64,000 nucleotides of DNA, from the NCBI GenBank assembly GCA_002418285.1, contig DIDT01000061.1, forward strand, positions 123,967-187,966, read 5' to 3'. This DNA comes from Phycisphaerales bacterium UBA5793 (lineage in GTDB: Bacteria > Planctomycetota > Phycisphaerae > Phycisphaerales > UBA5793). The notes beneath the pieces are model-generated. The model did no database searches. It saw only the letters and a program-made list of their open reading frames with translations, and was not told where the DNA came from. This document shows positions 8,675 through 17,480 of this stretch, one piece after another (within the stretch, counting starts at the first letter, position 1; every line of letters starts with the position of its first letter). Position numbers and translations under genes: made by a program.

Positions 8675-10132
8675 ATGTCGCAGTATTCAGCCAACCCGAG
8701 CCCGGCAGGCGTCAGGCGCCAGACCGAACTGCGGCGCAATCTCTCATCGAGCGTGACGGATGCCATTGCGTACTGCGTGATGGTCGGCGTGGGTGAGACG
8801 TACCTTGCGGCGTTCGCGTTGGCGCTGGGGGTGAGTCAGACGACGGCGGGGTTGATCGCCACGGTGCCGATCCTTGGCGGCGCGACGCTGCAACTCGTGG
8901 TGCCGAGGCTCGTGAAGCTCATCGGATCGAACCGCAAAGCGGTGGTGCTGTTTTCAACGATCCAGGCGCTGTCGTTTGTTCCGCTGGCGATCGGCGCGTT
9001 TGTCGAATCGATGCCGGTGTGGGCGCTATTCATCACGGCGACGGTGTACTGGGGCTCGGCGCTGGCGTGCGGCCCGCCGTGGAACACATGGATGGAATCG
9101 CTCGTGCCGCGGCGCATCCGCGCCCGGTACTTTGCGTGGCGCAGTCGCATCTCGCAGGTGGCGGTGTTCCTGGGATTGATCGGTGCGGGTCTGCTGTTGC
9201 AGTATGGGCGTGAGACAGAGCAGGTGCTCAACGCATTTGCGATTCTGTTCTCGCTTGCTGCGGCGATGCGGTTCATTTCCATGGCGTTTCTGGCGCGGCA
9301 GAGCGAGGATCAACTCGATCACTCCACGACCGTGCTGGTCTCGCCGTTGCAACTGGTCAAGCGCATGTCGCGCGGGGCGGACGGACAACTGATCGCGTAC
9401 ATGCTGGCGGTGCAGGTGGCGATTCAGATCTCGGGGCCGTACTTCACGCCCTACATGCTCGGGCAGTTGCACTTTTCGTACCACCAGTACCTGCTGCTGC
9501 TGGCGGTTTCGTTTGTCGCGAAGTTTCTTGCGTTTCCGATGTGGGGCAAGGTGGCGACGAGCCTCGGAGCGCAACGGCTCCTGTGGATCGGCGGAGTGGG
9601 GATTCTGCCGATGTCGGCGTTGTGGATGATTACGCCTTCGGTCCCGTTTCTGGTCGTCGTTCAGTTGCTTTCGGGTGTTGTGTGGGCGGCGTACGACCTT
9701 GGCGTGTTCCTGCTGATTTTCGAGAACATCGGCGCGAAGGAACGCACGAGCGTGCTGGCGTCATACAACTTTGCCAACGCCGTGGCCATGGTGGGCGGCT
9801 CGCTTCTGGGCGGCGTGATTCTCAAGTCGATGCACGAGTCGACCGGCGCCTACATGACGCTCTTTGGACTCTCGGCGGTCGTGCGGGTTTTCACGCTGCT
9901 GCTGCTCTGGAAGGTCACGGCCGAGCGTCGCCATCCGGTCACAATGGACCTGCGGCCGCTGGCGGTTCGGCCGCAGATGGGCGGCATCGAGCGGCCGGTG
10001 TTTGCCAGCCTGGACGACGAAGAGGGGAACGGGGATACTGGCGAATCAGATGACGGAAGCTCTGATGCACCTGCAAGGAACGGCAGCATGCCATCAGACT
10101 CGGCCCAGCCACTGGAGCACGTGGGGAGCTGA
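8675..10132 (+). CDS. Major facilitator superfamily transporter
   Basis: 485-aa inner-membrane protein with about twelve hydrophobic segments in two halves, typical of MFS permeases. The GLIATVPILGGATLQLVVPRLV region (about 53-75) and the ARYFAWRSRISQ loop fit the conserved cytoplasmic loops. A hydrophilic tail of about 70 residues rich in D, E, G and S follows the last membrane segment. The substrate cannot be predicted. It faces the lipopolysaccharide cluster convergently, with 59 bases between the two stop codons. Confidence 0.85.
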   Translation: MSQYSANPSPAGVRRQTELRRNLSSSVTDAIAYCVMVGVGETYLAAFALALGVSQTTAGLIATVPILGGATLQLVVPRLVKLIGSNRKAVVLFSTIQALSFVPLAIGAFVESMPVWALFITATVYWGSALACGPPWNTWMESLVPRRIRARYFAWRSRISQVAVFLGLIGAGLLLQYGRETEQVLNAFAILFSLAAAMRFISMAFLARQSEDQLDHSTTVLVSPLQLVKRMSRGADGQLIAYMLAVQVAIQISGPYFTPYMLGQLHFSYHQYLLLLAVSFVAKFLAFPMWGKVATSLGAQRLLWIGGVGILPMSALWMITPSVPFLVVVQLLSGVVWAAYDLGVFLLIFENIGAKERTSVLASYNFANAVAMVGGSLLGGVILKSMHESTGAYMTLFGLSAVVRVFTLLLLWKVTAERRHPVTMDLRPLAVRPQMGGIERPVFASLDDEEGNGDTGESDDGSSDAPARNGSMPSDSAQPLEHVGS

Positions 10133-10191
10133 TGGGGGGCGACCGGGCGCCGCGCATTCGCGAAGACGCCACCGGCATCAAGAGCCGTGGA

Positions 10192-10674
10192 TTACCTCCG
10201 ACCGAGGCGCTGGAGGGTGTGCGTGGTTGATCGACCCTGGGCATGTTCGAGGACGATCACCTTGCCGCCGCAGGCCCTCACGAACCTGTGGCCGACGACC
10301 TGAGCTGGCTTGTAATCGCCACCCTTGACGAGGACGTCGGGGTGCACGGCGCGGATGAGCGGTTCGACGCTGTCAGTTTCGAAGGCGACGAGATAGGTGA
10401 CGAACGGTAGAGCGGCGAGGATTTCGGCGCGGTCCGCGAGCGTGTTGACCGGCCGACCCTTGCCCTTGATGCGCCGGACGGATTCATCGGTGTTGAGGCC
10501 GACGATGAGCAGATCGCCGAGTCGACGGGCTGAGCGGAGGTAGCGCACGTGGCCGACGTGGAGGATGTCGAAGCAGCCGTTGGTAAAGACAATGCGCTGG
10601 CGGCGCCTGCGATGTTGGGTCAGGCGCTTGAGCAGAGTGTCAAGCTGGAGCAGTTTGCGGACGGTGGCGGTCAT
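10192..10674 (-). CDS. rfaE2: D-glycero-beta-D-manno-heptose 1-phosphate adenylyltransferase
   Basis: 160-aa nucleotidyltransferase that activates heptose 1-phosphate with ATP to ADP-heptose for the LPS core. The cytidylyltransferase-like signature TNGCFDILHVGH (residues 31-42, HxGH at 39-42) is intact, and the downstream VKGGDYKP motif is typical of the HldE C-terminal domain. There is no kinase domain, so this is the stand-alone RfaE2 form and a separate kinase must be elsewhere. Its ATG overlaps the lpxK stop codon (ATGA at 10674-10671), implying translational coupling. It is the last gene of the five-gene envelope cluster. Confidence 0.94.
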   Translation of the reverse strand: MTATVRKLLQLDTLLKRLTQHRRRRQRIVFTNGCFDILHVGHVRYLRSARRLGDLLIVGLNTDESVRRIKGKGRPVNTLADRAEILAALPFVTYLVAFETDSVEPLIRAVHPDVLVKGGDYKPAQVVGHRFVRACGGKVIVLEHAQGRSTTHTLQRLGRR

Positions 10675-11735
10675 ACGTTCTCCGTTCGCTGACGGATGAT
10701 CTTATTGATGCGCGCGATGAGCCATTCTCCGCCTCGTTCGGGTTCGAAATCCAATCGCGGTCGATGAAAGACGGCGTTGAGGCGATGGTGTTTGAGGAGC
10801 GGCTCGATCTTGGTCCAGTCCTTGGCGGTGGTGAGGATGCCGTCGGTGTTGGCGGCCTGTCGTGCCGCCTCTTTGAGCATGGAGGCGTGGTAGGTTGCGT
10901 GGTCGCGGAGGATGATGGTATCGGTCAGTTGTGCGCCGGCTCGACCGGCCATGGCGAGGAAGGCGTCGGGGTGGCCGATGCCGCACAGGGCGACAAAGGT
11001 GCGATCCTTGAGCCAGTTCACATCGCGCGGCTGATCGGCGTCGGATGAATCGACGCGCGTCCAGACGGAGCGGAACTCAAGCCGCGGCGGCTCGCCGGCG
11101 ATCTGGGAGATCTCTGATCGAAGAGCGCCGAGCGCATCATGTCGAAGGAGGTCGGTGCGCGTAAGGGCGATGACGTGAGCGCGGGCGAGGTTAGACACCG
11201 GTTCGCGCAGGTAGCCGCGCGGCAGGACGGCGTCGTCGAAGGGGCTGCGCAGCGCATCGATGAGAACAATATCGAGATCGCGATGCAGCTGGCGATGCTG
11301 GAAGCCGTCGTCGAGGAGGATGACGTCAGTGTCCGCGTGGAGATGGAGGTAGCGCGTGATGGCGGCAAAGCGATCGGGATCGGCGAGAACGGGGACGGTG
11401 GCTAGGCGGGCTTCGTGCTCGAGTTGCTCATCGCTTTTCTGATCGCGGCCGGCTTTGTAGCCGCGCATGGCGATGGCCGGTTGGTGGCCGGCTTTTGCGA
11501 GCTGTGATGCGAGCCATGAGACCATCGGCGTCTTGCCGGTGCCGCCTGCGCTGAGGTTGCCGACACTGATGACGGGTCGGTCGACACGGGCTGGCGCGTG
11601 GCGCTCCCAGTAGCGGTTCCGCCGGGCGATGACGCTGGCGTAGACGGCGCTGAGCGGCCGGCCAAGGAAGCGCAACGGGCGCGGCAGCGGGCTGCCCGGG
11701 GCTGCGGAGTGATGGGAGCCGTGCGGGTTACTCAT
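10671..11735 (-). CDS. lpxK: Tetraacyldisaccharide 4'-kinase
   Basis: 354-aa inner-membrane-associated lipid A kinase that phosphorylates the 4'-position of tetraacyldisaccharide 1-phosphate to lipid IVA. The P-loop is SAGGTGKT (residues 62-69) after PVISVGN. The VILLDDGFQHRQLHRDLDIVLID motif that defines LpxK is present, as is LPRGYLREP. The ATG at 11735 is chosen because it overlaps the end of the upstream gene by 8 bases; an ATG 18 bases earlier is possible. Its presence indicates lipid A synthesis, so this organism has a genuine LPS outer membrane. Confidence 0.95.
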   Translation of the reverse strand: MSNPHGSHHSAAPGSPLPRPLRFLGRPLSAVYASVIARRNRYWERHAPARVDRPVISVGNLSAGGTGKTPMVSWLASQLAKAGHQPAIAMRGYKAGRDQKSDEQLEHEARLATVPVLADPDRFAAITRYLHLHADTDVILLDDGFQHRQLHRDLDIVLIDALRSPFDDAVLPRGYLREPVSNLARAHVIALTRTDLLRHDALGALRSEISQIAGEPPRLEFRSVWTRVDSSDADQPRDVNWLKDRTFVALCGIGHPDAFLAMAGRAGAQLTDTIILRDHATYHASMLKEAARQAANTDGILTTAKDWTKIEPLLKHHRLNAVFHRPRLDFEPERGGEWLIARINKIIRQRTENV

Positions 11736-12177
11736 GATGATCGGTCGATTCATCGTCTCCGTCGGGTCGGGAGAGAGCGTCAGGTTTCTTTGCAGCGCCG
11801 AGGTCCTGGATTGCTTGCCGGTGCAGGTTCTTCTGCATGCGCCGATGCAGGCGCATGGTGTTGAGCGAATCAACGATGGCGAACGCGATGGTGAGGAGGA
11901 TGAGCAGCACGACGCCGATCCATGCGGCGGTGAACTGGCCCGGGCGGCGGTCGCCGTCGGCGATGCTCAGGGCGTAGACGAGCATGAAGGTGAGGGTGAA
12001 CTGCACCATGGTGTTGGCGCGACGGATGCGGCGGCGACTTGGCGGAATGCCGCGCGGGCGCAGACGCCGCCAGTACATGATGAGCACGCCGACGACAAGT
12101 ACGGCGGCTGGCGCCGTCCACGCGAGGGGGACAAGCGGGCCGTAGTCGGCGGTGATGTCGGCGAGCAGTGGCGTCAT
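11728..12177 (-). CDS. Small membrane protein in the LPS cluster
   Basis: 149-aa protein of unknown function with three predicted membrane helices (about residues 17-36, 58-77 and 88-107) and a charged cytoplasmic tail rich in K, D and E. I do not recognise a family. The start at 12177 forms an ATGA overlap with the maf stop codon, and its end overlaps lpxK by 8 bases, so it is tightly embedded in the envelope cluster. A role in envelope or lipid A handling is plausible by position only. An upstream in-frame extension to 12303 is rejected because it lies in maf. Confidence 0.75.
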   Translation of the reverse strand: MTPLLADITADYGPLVPLAWTAPAAVLVVGVLIMYWRRLRPRGIPPSRRRIRRANTMVQFTLTFMLVYALSIADGDRRPGQFTAAWIGVVLLILLTIAFAIVDSLNTMRLHRRMQKNLHRQAIQDLGAAKKPDALSRPDGDDESTDHHE

Positions 12178-12824
12178 GTGGCGCTCGGGGGAGTCGGATG
12201 CGGTTGCGGGATGATGTTCCAGCGTCGGGCCAGGTAGTTGGTTAATCGTTGCATCGGCAGACCCATGATCGTCGCGGGATCGCCCTCGTATTGAATCGGC
12301 CAACCGGCGGCGAGTCGTTCGGAAAGGTTGTAGGCGCCGGCTTTGCCGCGCCAGTGGCCGGTGGCGATGTATTGCTCGATGGAGTCGGCGGGGATGCGGC
12401 CGACGCTGACGCGGGCGACATCGACGAAGAGATCTTCACGGCCGGTGGCGACGTGGATGATCGAGACGCCGGTGATGACGTCGTGCTCGCGGCTGGCGAG
12501 TCCGATGATGATGCGGCGGGCAGCTTCGGCATCGCGCGGCTGGCCGATGATGCGATTGTCAACCTCGACGACGGTGTCGGAGCCGATGATGAGGGCGTTG
12601 GCGCCCGGCGTGATGGAGTGCGTTGCGGCTGCACGAGCTTTGAGATGGGCGAGGGCGGCGGCCCATTGTGGAACTGTTACGCGACCGGGGCGCAGTTCAC
12701 CGTCGTCGATGTAGGTGTCGATGGTGTCCACCTCGTAGCCGGCCTCGCGCAGCAGCAGCAGGCGACGCGGCGAGCGGCTGGCGAGGAGCAGGCCCGGGCG
12801 GTTATCGGTTGGGCCGGAGGTCAT
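12174..12824 (-). CDS. maf: Maf-like nucleoside triphosphate pyrophosphatase
   Basis: 216-aa Maf/HAM1-fold enzyme that hydrolyses noncanonical or excess NTPs to NMPs and pyrophosphate. The N-terminal LLLASRSPRRLLLLREAG motif (residues 12-29), the central IIGSDTVVEVDNRIIGQPRD block with the catalytic Asp and the AGAYNLSER block are all visible. The ATG at 12824 overlaps the stop codon of the upstream heptosyltransferase (ATGA). Finding maf inside an LPS cluster suggests co-regulation with growth rather than a direct pathway link. Confidence 0.93.
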   Translation of the reverse strand: MTSGPTDNRPGLLLASRSPRRLLLLREAGYEVDTIDTYIDDGELRPGRVTVPQWAAALAHLKARAAATHSITPGANALIIGSDTVVEVDNRIIGQPRDAEAARRIIIGLASREHDVITGVSIIHVATGREDLFVDVARVSVGRIPADSIEQYIATGHWRGKAGAYNLSERLAAGWPIQYEGDPATIMGLPMQRLTNYLARRWNIIPQPHPTPPSAT

Positions 12825-13894
12825 TGCGGAATCTCTGCCGGCGCGGCGAGGCGTTGATTGAGTCGTTCGATGACTTGCGCGACGGTGATGCGTTCCATGA
12901 TGGTCGAGCCGATCGATGCGTCTTTGTGGTTGAGCGTGGAAGGATCGACGGGAGGTTGGATGACCCATTGCTCGCCGCGATAGGGGCCGACGAGTGAGAC
13001 ATTGGTCGGGCCAAAAAGGGCGAGATAGCGCCGTTCAAAACCTACGGCCATGTGGAGGGCGGCGGAGTCATTGGCGATGACGAGCGAGGCGCCGGCGATG
13101 ACGGCCATGAGGCCGCCAACGGTGGTTTGGCCGACGAGGTTGAGGATGTGATCGTTGGAGCGGGCGAGTTCGAGGAGGGGTTCGATCTGCGAACGTTCGT
13201 CTTTGCCGCCGACGAGTGCGATGCGCTCGAAGCCGGACTCGAGCAGGTGGTTTGCGAGCTGCGCGAATCGATCGGCGGGCCAGCGCTTGGAGGACCAGCG
13301 GCTGGTCGGAGCGAGGACGGCGTAGGGTCGATCCTTCAATCCGCGCGTGTCTCGCATGTGGGTCCACCATTGCATGGCGTCGTCGGCGACGTAGAGGCGC
13401 ATGTCGCGGATGGCGGGCACGCCATCGGCTTGGATGAGTGCGAGCATGCGATCGACGGTGTGCATGGCCGCGGGGATCTTGTGGCGATGGGTGTAGCCGA
13501 GGTAGCCGGCCTCGCGTGCATCGGCGAAGCCGACGCGTCTGGGAGCGCGGGTCTGCCAGGTGATCAGGCCGGAGCGGGCGAGGCCCTGTAGGTCGTAAAC
13601 GGCGTCGTAGCCTGCGGTTCGGAGCGATTTGCTCCAGGCGAGCCACTCTCGGGCAACGGGAAGGCTTCGCCAGACTCGTGAAAAATGTCGCCTCGCAAAC
13701 GGAATAACGGAATTGAGGTCGGGATGCGCCCGAACCGCGTCGACGAAGGAGTCCTGGACGATCCAGTCGATGGCGGCCTGCGGAAAGGCCCGACGAAGGC
13801 TGACGAGAACGGGCACGGTTCGACAGACATCGCCCAAGGCGCTGGGTCGAACGATGGCGATACGATTGATTGGTCTGTTCGGGTTCCCGTTCAC
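12821..13894 (-). CDS. Glycosyltransferase family 9 heptosyltransferase
   Basis: 357-aa ADP-heptose:LPS heptosyltransferase-like enzyme. The N-terminal IAIVRPSALGDVCRTVPVLVSLRRAFP motif (residues 12-38) is the family hallmark, and the C-terminal VIANDSAALHMAVGFERRYLALFGPTN block forms the donor site. It would add heptose to the inner core at the cytoplasmic face. The start is a GTG at 13894 with a poor ribosome site. It is first in the five-gene cluster and diverges from the exported protein at 13976 with only 81 bases for both promoters. Confidence 0.9.
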   Translation of the reverse strand: MNGNPNRPINRIAIVRPSALGDVCRTVPVLVSLRRAFPQAAIDWIVQDSFVDAVRAHPDLNSVIPFARRHFSRVWRSLPVAREWLAWSKSLRTAGYDAVYDLQGLARSGLITWQTRAPRRVGFADAREAGYLGYTHRHKIPAAMHTVDRMLALIQADGVPAIRDMRLYVADDAMQWWTHMRDTRGLKDRPYAVLAPTSRWSSKRWPADRFAQLANHLLESGFERIALVGGKDERSQIEPLLELARSNDHILNLVGQTTVGGLMAVIAGASLVIANDSAALHMAVGFERRYLALFGPTNVSLVGPYRGEQWVIQPPVDPSTLNHKDASIGSTIMERITVAQVIERLNQRLAAPAEIPQ

Positions 13895-13975
13895 GCGAAG
13901 TAATGTAGTGGTTTGCGTGCTGAGGGGCGAATCGCAGACCGGTTCGATAGACGGAATTACGCAAGGAGCGAGACA

Positions 13976-15781
13976 ATGACCAGGTTACTCGACCGAGGCC
14001 GCGTCGTCGGCACGGTGTTTTTCACAGCGGCACTGACGGTGTCCACCCCCGTGCTGGCGCAGAGCGAAGCGCTGGTGGTGGTGCGAGGTTCGGGATTGAC
14101 GCACATGTTCACGGCTCCGGCCGATGAAGGCATGGCCCGGGCGATGGGGATGCTCAGCCAGCGGATCAGGGAGATCCCCGCGGAGATCAGCGCTCTGGCG
14201 GAGGATGAAGACGCTGATCAGGCGATGGCGATGCTGACCAGCGTGATGCCGCTGGTGGCGGGGATGCTCGATCATCCGTGCGAACTCACCCTCATTGACC
14301 ATGGCGGGATGGCGGGACCGCTGCCGGACATGGATTTGCGGCTCGTCGTCGAGACGGGCGATCGCGAGGCGACGACGCAGATGCATAACTCGCTGCGGTT
14401 TCTCGCGCAGATGGCGTCGGATCACGAAGTAGACCTCGAACTGTCGCCGATGGCTGACAGCAAGCTGATGAAGCTCACGCTGCCCATGGGGCAGTTTGTC
14501 TTCGGCCCAGGCAACGATGCGGAGACGCAGTTTGTGGTGGGGCTGGACGCCGCGGGCGATGGCATCGACATGGAGTCGTTCCAGGTTCCTTCGCCGAAGG
14601 AACTCGATGGCGCGAAACTCGACATGCAGATGTATGTCAATGTGAAGTCGATTGCCAATGTGTTCACGCGCGTGCTGCAGGCGCACGGCGATCCGAACGC
14701 GCAACAGGTCAGCGAGACCATTGCCCAGTTCATGCCCGAGGGTGAGTTGGATGTCGTGGGCGGGTCGGCGATCAAGAACGGTCGGCGCTGGTCGGTGCTC
14801 CGCGCGCGCGGCGCGGTGACGGCGATGGAAAACGTGACCGGCGCTTTTGCGGCGATGATCGGCGAAGTGAATCTTCACCCCAATCCAATCTCGGCGGACG
14901 CTTTCAAACTCATTCCGCAGGATGTGACGATGGCCGGCGTGCAGGTTCAGGATCTCAGCAGCATGGTCGCGCCGCTCCAGATGGTGGCGTTCCAGGCGGG
15001 GATGCCCGAACTGGTCGGCGTGATTGAATCGCTGGGCAAGACGTGGGTCACCTACATGTCGGATGAGACCGGCGGGGGCGGACTGATGTCGCTGGTCATG
15101 ATCCAGCCCGACGTCGATGCCGCCGCGATGGCGGACTCGCTTTCCGAACTGGCGAACTCCGCCAACCTGCACGCGACGGTGCTGCACGGCTACGTTCGCA
15201 TGCGTGAATGGGAAACCAAGGATGAGCGCGGCGATGCGATCAAACTGCACAGCCTCGCGTTCCCGGGTCTGCCGGTTCCGCTTGAGGTGTCGCTGGGCGT
15301 GATTGACGATCGACTCGTCATCGGCGCGACGCCGCAGGGCGTGCTCGCGGCTGTCGATCACTGGCGCAGCCGGCGACCGACGCTGGCGGACAACCCGCGC
15401 TTCAAGGAGGCCAGCGCCGGATTGCTGAGCAACGCGCACAAGGTGACCTTCATGGACATGCCCAACAACATTGACCGCGGCTATCCGATCGCGCAGATGC
15501 TCGGCTCGGCGGTGGCGAACTTCGTCCGCTCGCCCGTCGATCCGTCGCGCAATCCGGGTGTCGTCACTCCCTCGATGCGCACTCTGGCCAAGAACGCCAT
15601 GGCGTGGATCGGCGTAACGAGCATCCAGGATGGAGACTTTGTGTTCATCGCTTCGGGCGATCCTTCGATGATGGTCAATGTGGCTGGAGGCGCGGGTTCG
15701 ATGGGTCTGACGCCGGCTCTTCTTGGCGTGGGCGTGGCTGCGGCCCTGGCCCAGGAGCATGGTGGGATCAACATGCATTGA
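13976..15781 (+). CDS. Large exported protein of unknown function
   Basis: 601-aa protein with an N-terminal signal peptide (residues 1-28, cleavage near VLAQS). The ATG at 13976 follows AAGGAG at the correct distance. The body is rich in Met, Asp and Val, with several alternating-strand segments and repeated stretches such as LMSLVMIQPDVDAAAMADSL. It lacks recognisable catalytic motifs or cysteines in pairs. It loosely resembles planctomycete exported proteins of the DUF3352 style but I cannot confirm that. A strong terminator follows, and another exported protein of similar style begins 111 bases later. Confidence 0.75.
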   Translation: MTRLLDRGRVVGTVFFTAALTVSTPVLAQSEALVVVRGSGLTHMFTAPADEGMARAMGMLSQRIREIPAEISALAEDEDADQAMAMLTSVMPLVAGMLDHPCELTLIDHGGMAGPLPDMDLRLVVETGDREATTQMHNSLRFLAQMASDHEVDLELSPMADSKLMKLTLPMGQFVFGPGNDAETQFVVGLDAAGDGIDMESFQVPSPKELDGAKLDMQMYVNVKSIANVFTRVLQAHGDPNAQQVSETIAQFMPEGELDVVGGSAIKNGRRWSVLRARGAVTAMENVTGAFAAMIGEVNLHPNPISADAFKLIPQDVTMAGVQVQDLSSMVAPLQMVAFQAGMPELVGVIESLGKTWVTYMSDETGGGGLMSLVMIQPDVDAAAMADSLSELANSANLHATVLHGYVRMREWETKDERGDAIKLHSLAFPGLPVPLEVSLGVIDDRLVIGATPQGVLAAVDHWRSRRPTLADNPRFKEASAGLLSNAHKVTFMDMPNNIDRGYPIAQMLGSAVANFVRSPVDPSRNPGVVTPSMRTLAKNAMAWIGVTSIQDGDFVFIASGDPSMMVNVAGGAGSMGLTPALLGVGVAAALAQEHGGINMH

Positions 15782-15814
15782 GGATGCATGCACCTGCCAA
15801 AGGTTGATTGCTGC

Positions 15815-15854
15815 GGACGCCGTCGATTCAATCTCGACGGCGTCCGTTCATTTT
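15815..15854 (+). terminator. Rho-independent terminator
   Basis: Perfect 12-bp stem GGACGCCGTCGA (15815-15826) and TCGACGGCGTCC (15834-15845) with a seven-base loop, followed by GTTCATTTT. It lies 34 bases after the stop of the 601-aa exported protein and isolates it from the next gene. Confidence 0.8.
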
Positions 15855-15892
15855 CGGCCCTGATGTAGGGCGCGGAGGCGTCTGGGAGAGAC

Positions 15893-17326
15893 ATGGGACG
15901 AACAAACCCAATCCGATTCGTGGCGGTCGTGCTCGCGGTGCTGGCCGGCACTTCGCGCGTCGATGCCGCGGCCCCGCCGAGCATTCCGCCCGATGCCGTG
16001 GCGTTCTATCGATTTGATCCCTCGCGTTTCGACACGAAGACCGCGGCGTTTCTGCCGCTGGCGCTCAAACTGGCCGAACAGGCGGGGCTGGTGAGCGCGG
16101 AGTTTCATCCGCTCTTTGACGGCATACTGGCGGCGAGTGTGGCGGGGGCGGTGCCGCACACGGTGTGCGTGCTCGATCTGGATGCGGAGTTTGACGAGCA
16201 TGCGAAGAACGGGTTTCGCATCACGCAGCTTCAGGCGGTGCTCGTGCTCGAATCGACGCGCGATCATCGCGGTTTTCTTTCCACGCTCGGGACGATCCTT
16301 TCGCACTATCGAGCCGAAGGGGAAGGCGAAGCGGATGGCACGCAGGAACTCTTCGACCTGCCCGGCGGTCGGCGGGCGGCGCGGTTTCGCAATCCCGCGT
16401 CGCCGGCGTGGCAGACGGTCGAATGGGCTTCGCTCGGTGATTCCTTCGTCGTCGGCCTGGGGAGCGGTTCGCTGGAGCGCTGGGTGACGGCCCAGGCGAA
16501 CGCGGCGCCCAATCCCGTTCTGGAGCTGCATCGCATCACCGCGCAGCACGAGCCGGGTGATGCGTCGTTTTTCGAAGTGTGGATTGATCTCGACGAGCTG
16601 CACGAGCACATGCCCGACATTCTCGCGCAGGGTCGGCCGCGGCGGATGCTCACGACGTGGCAACTGGACAACGCGCGCAACTGGATGTTTCACGGCCGGT
16701 GGAAGGATGAGTTCCTTGTCGCGGACCTGACGTGGCAGCGGCGCAGCGAGTCGCTCGATGTGGTGGCGCGCAAGTCGCTCACGCTCGATCACTGGCCGGG
16801 CGATCTGACGCTGCCCAAGCCGGAGGGCAAGTACTGCGTGGTGATCCCGATCGATCTGCGGGCGTCGTTTGACCGGGTGCTCGCTGCGTATCGCGATACG
16901 TTGCGCGAAGACAAACTGCCCGAATTCGATGCGCGAGTGAAGCAGTATCGGATCAAACAGCGATCGGCGTATGACGCACTCTGGTCGGCGTTTGAGCCGT
17001 ATGTCGTGCTGAGCAACGATCCGCCGCCGGCGGTGCCGGTGCCGGGCGCGACGACGGTGTATTTCGAACTCAAGGATCCGCGTCAGGCGATGGCGACGCA
17101 GCGGCGGCTCGAATCGTTGCTGGTGCAGTTCATGACCTCGGACGATCCGCAGCGCCTGGGCGAGTCGGCGGTGCGGCACGAGCGCGATGGCAACTACTAC
17201 TGGCTGCAACTCGAAAAAAGCGGCACACTGCGCGTGCCGTCGTGGGGCTGGGTCGGAAGGTATCTCGTGGGCGGGTGGGGGCCGAGTGTGGTGGAAGCGA
17301 ACCGGAAGAAGCTGGGAGGGCGGTGA
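15893..17326 (+). CDS. Exported protein of unknown function
   Basis: 477-aa protein with a signal peptide (residues 1-23, ending VDAAA). GGGAGAG lies just upstream of the ATG at 15893. The mature N terminus, PPSIPPDAVAFYRFDPSRFDTKTAAFLPLALKLAEQAGL, and a later AYRDTLREDKLPEFDARVKQYRIKQ segment are not from a family I recognise. It lies in tandem with, and is similar in style to, the larger exported protein upstream, but the two do not align clearly. It is followed immediately by a transposase-associated repeat, so its 3' flank may have been remodelled. Confidence 0.72.
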   Translation: MGRTNPIRFVAVVLAVLAGTSRVDAAAPPSIPPDAVAFYRFDPSRFDTKTAAFLPLALKLAEQAGLVSAEFHPLFDGILAASVAGAVPHTVCVLDLDAEFDEHAKNGFRITQLQAVLVLESTRDHRGFLSTLGTILSHYRAEGEGEADGTQELFDLPGGRRAARFRNPASPAWQTVEWASLGDSFVVGLGSGSLERWVTAQANAAPNPVLELHRITAQHEPGDASFFEVWIDLDELHEHMPDILAQGRPRRMLTTWQLDNARNWMFHGRWKDEFLVADLTWQRRSESLDVVARKSLTLDHWPGDLTLPKPEGKYCVVIPIDLRASFDRVLAAYRDTLREDKLPEFDARVKQYRIKQRSAYDALWSAFEPYVVLSNDPPPAVPVPGATTVYFELKDPRQAMATQRRLESLLVQFMTSDDPQRLGESAVRHERDGNYYWLQLEKSGTLRVPSWGWVGRYLVGGWGPSVVEANRKKLGGR

Positions 17327-17336
17327 CATCTGAATC

Positions 17337-17463
17337 GGGTGCCATGCTTCATCGGCTTTGCGTGAAGCATGACGGCGTGCGGGTGCGCTCGATTGTGGAG
17401 GATCGTCGTGTGTGTTCCGCGCGCTCGCATGTTTCGCCCGAAGCGGGTCGAAGCATGGCACCC
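17337..17463. repeat. 127-bp REP-like element, copy 1
   Basis: Begins GGGTGCCATGCTTC and ends with the exact inverse GAAGCATGGCACCC. The left end folds as GCTTCA...TGAAGC. The copy at 18085-18211 has the same length, orientation and 14-bp termini, and differs mainly in the middle. It lies 17 bases beyond the stop codon of the transposase gene. The element looks like a REP/BIME-type unit acted on by the adjacent RAYT. Confidence 0.85.
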
Positions 17464-17480
17464 GTTTGTGCTCGGGGCTA

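Noticed and set aside
13985..15793. Long reverse-strand frame over the 601-aa exported protein, and similar ones at 15848-17746, 46406-48220 and 54185-55540
   Set aside because: These lie opposite well-supported genes, have Arg/His-rich composition typical of GC-rich antisense frames, and lack ribosome sites and recognisable motifs.
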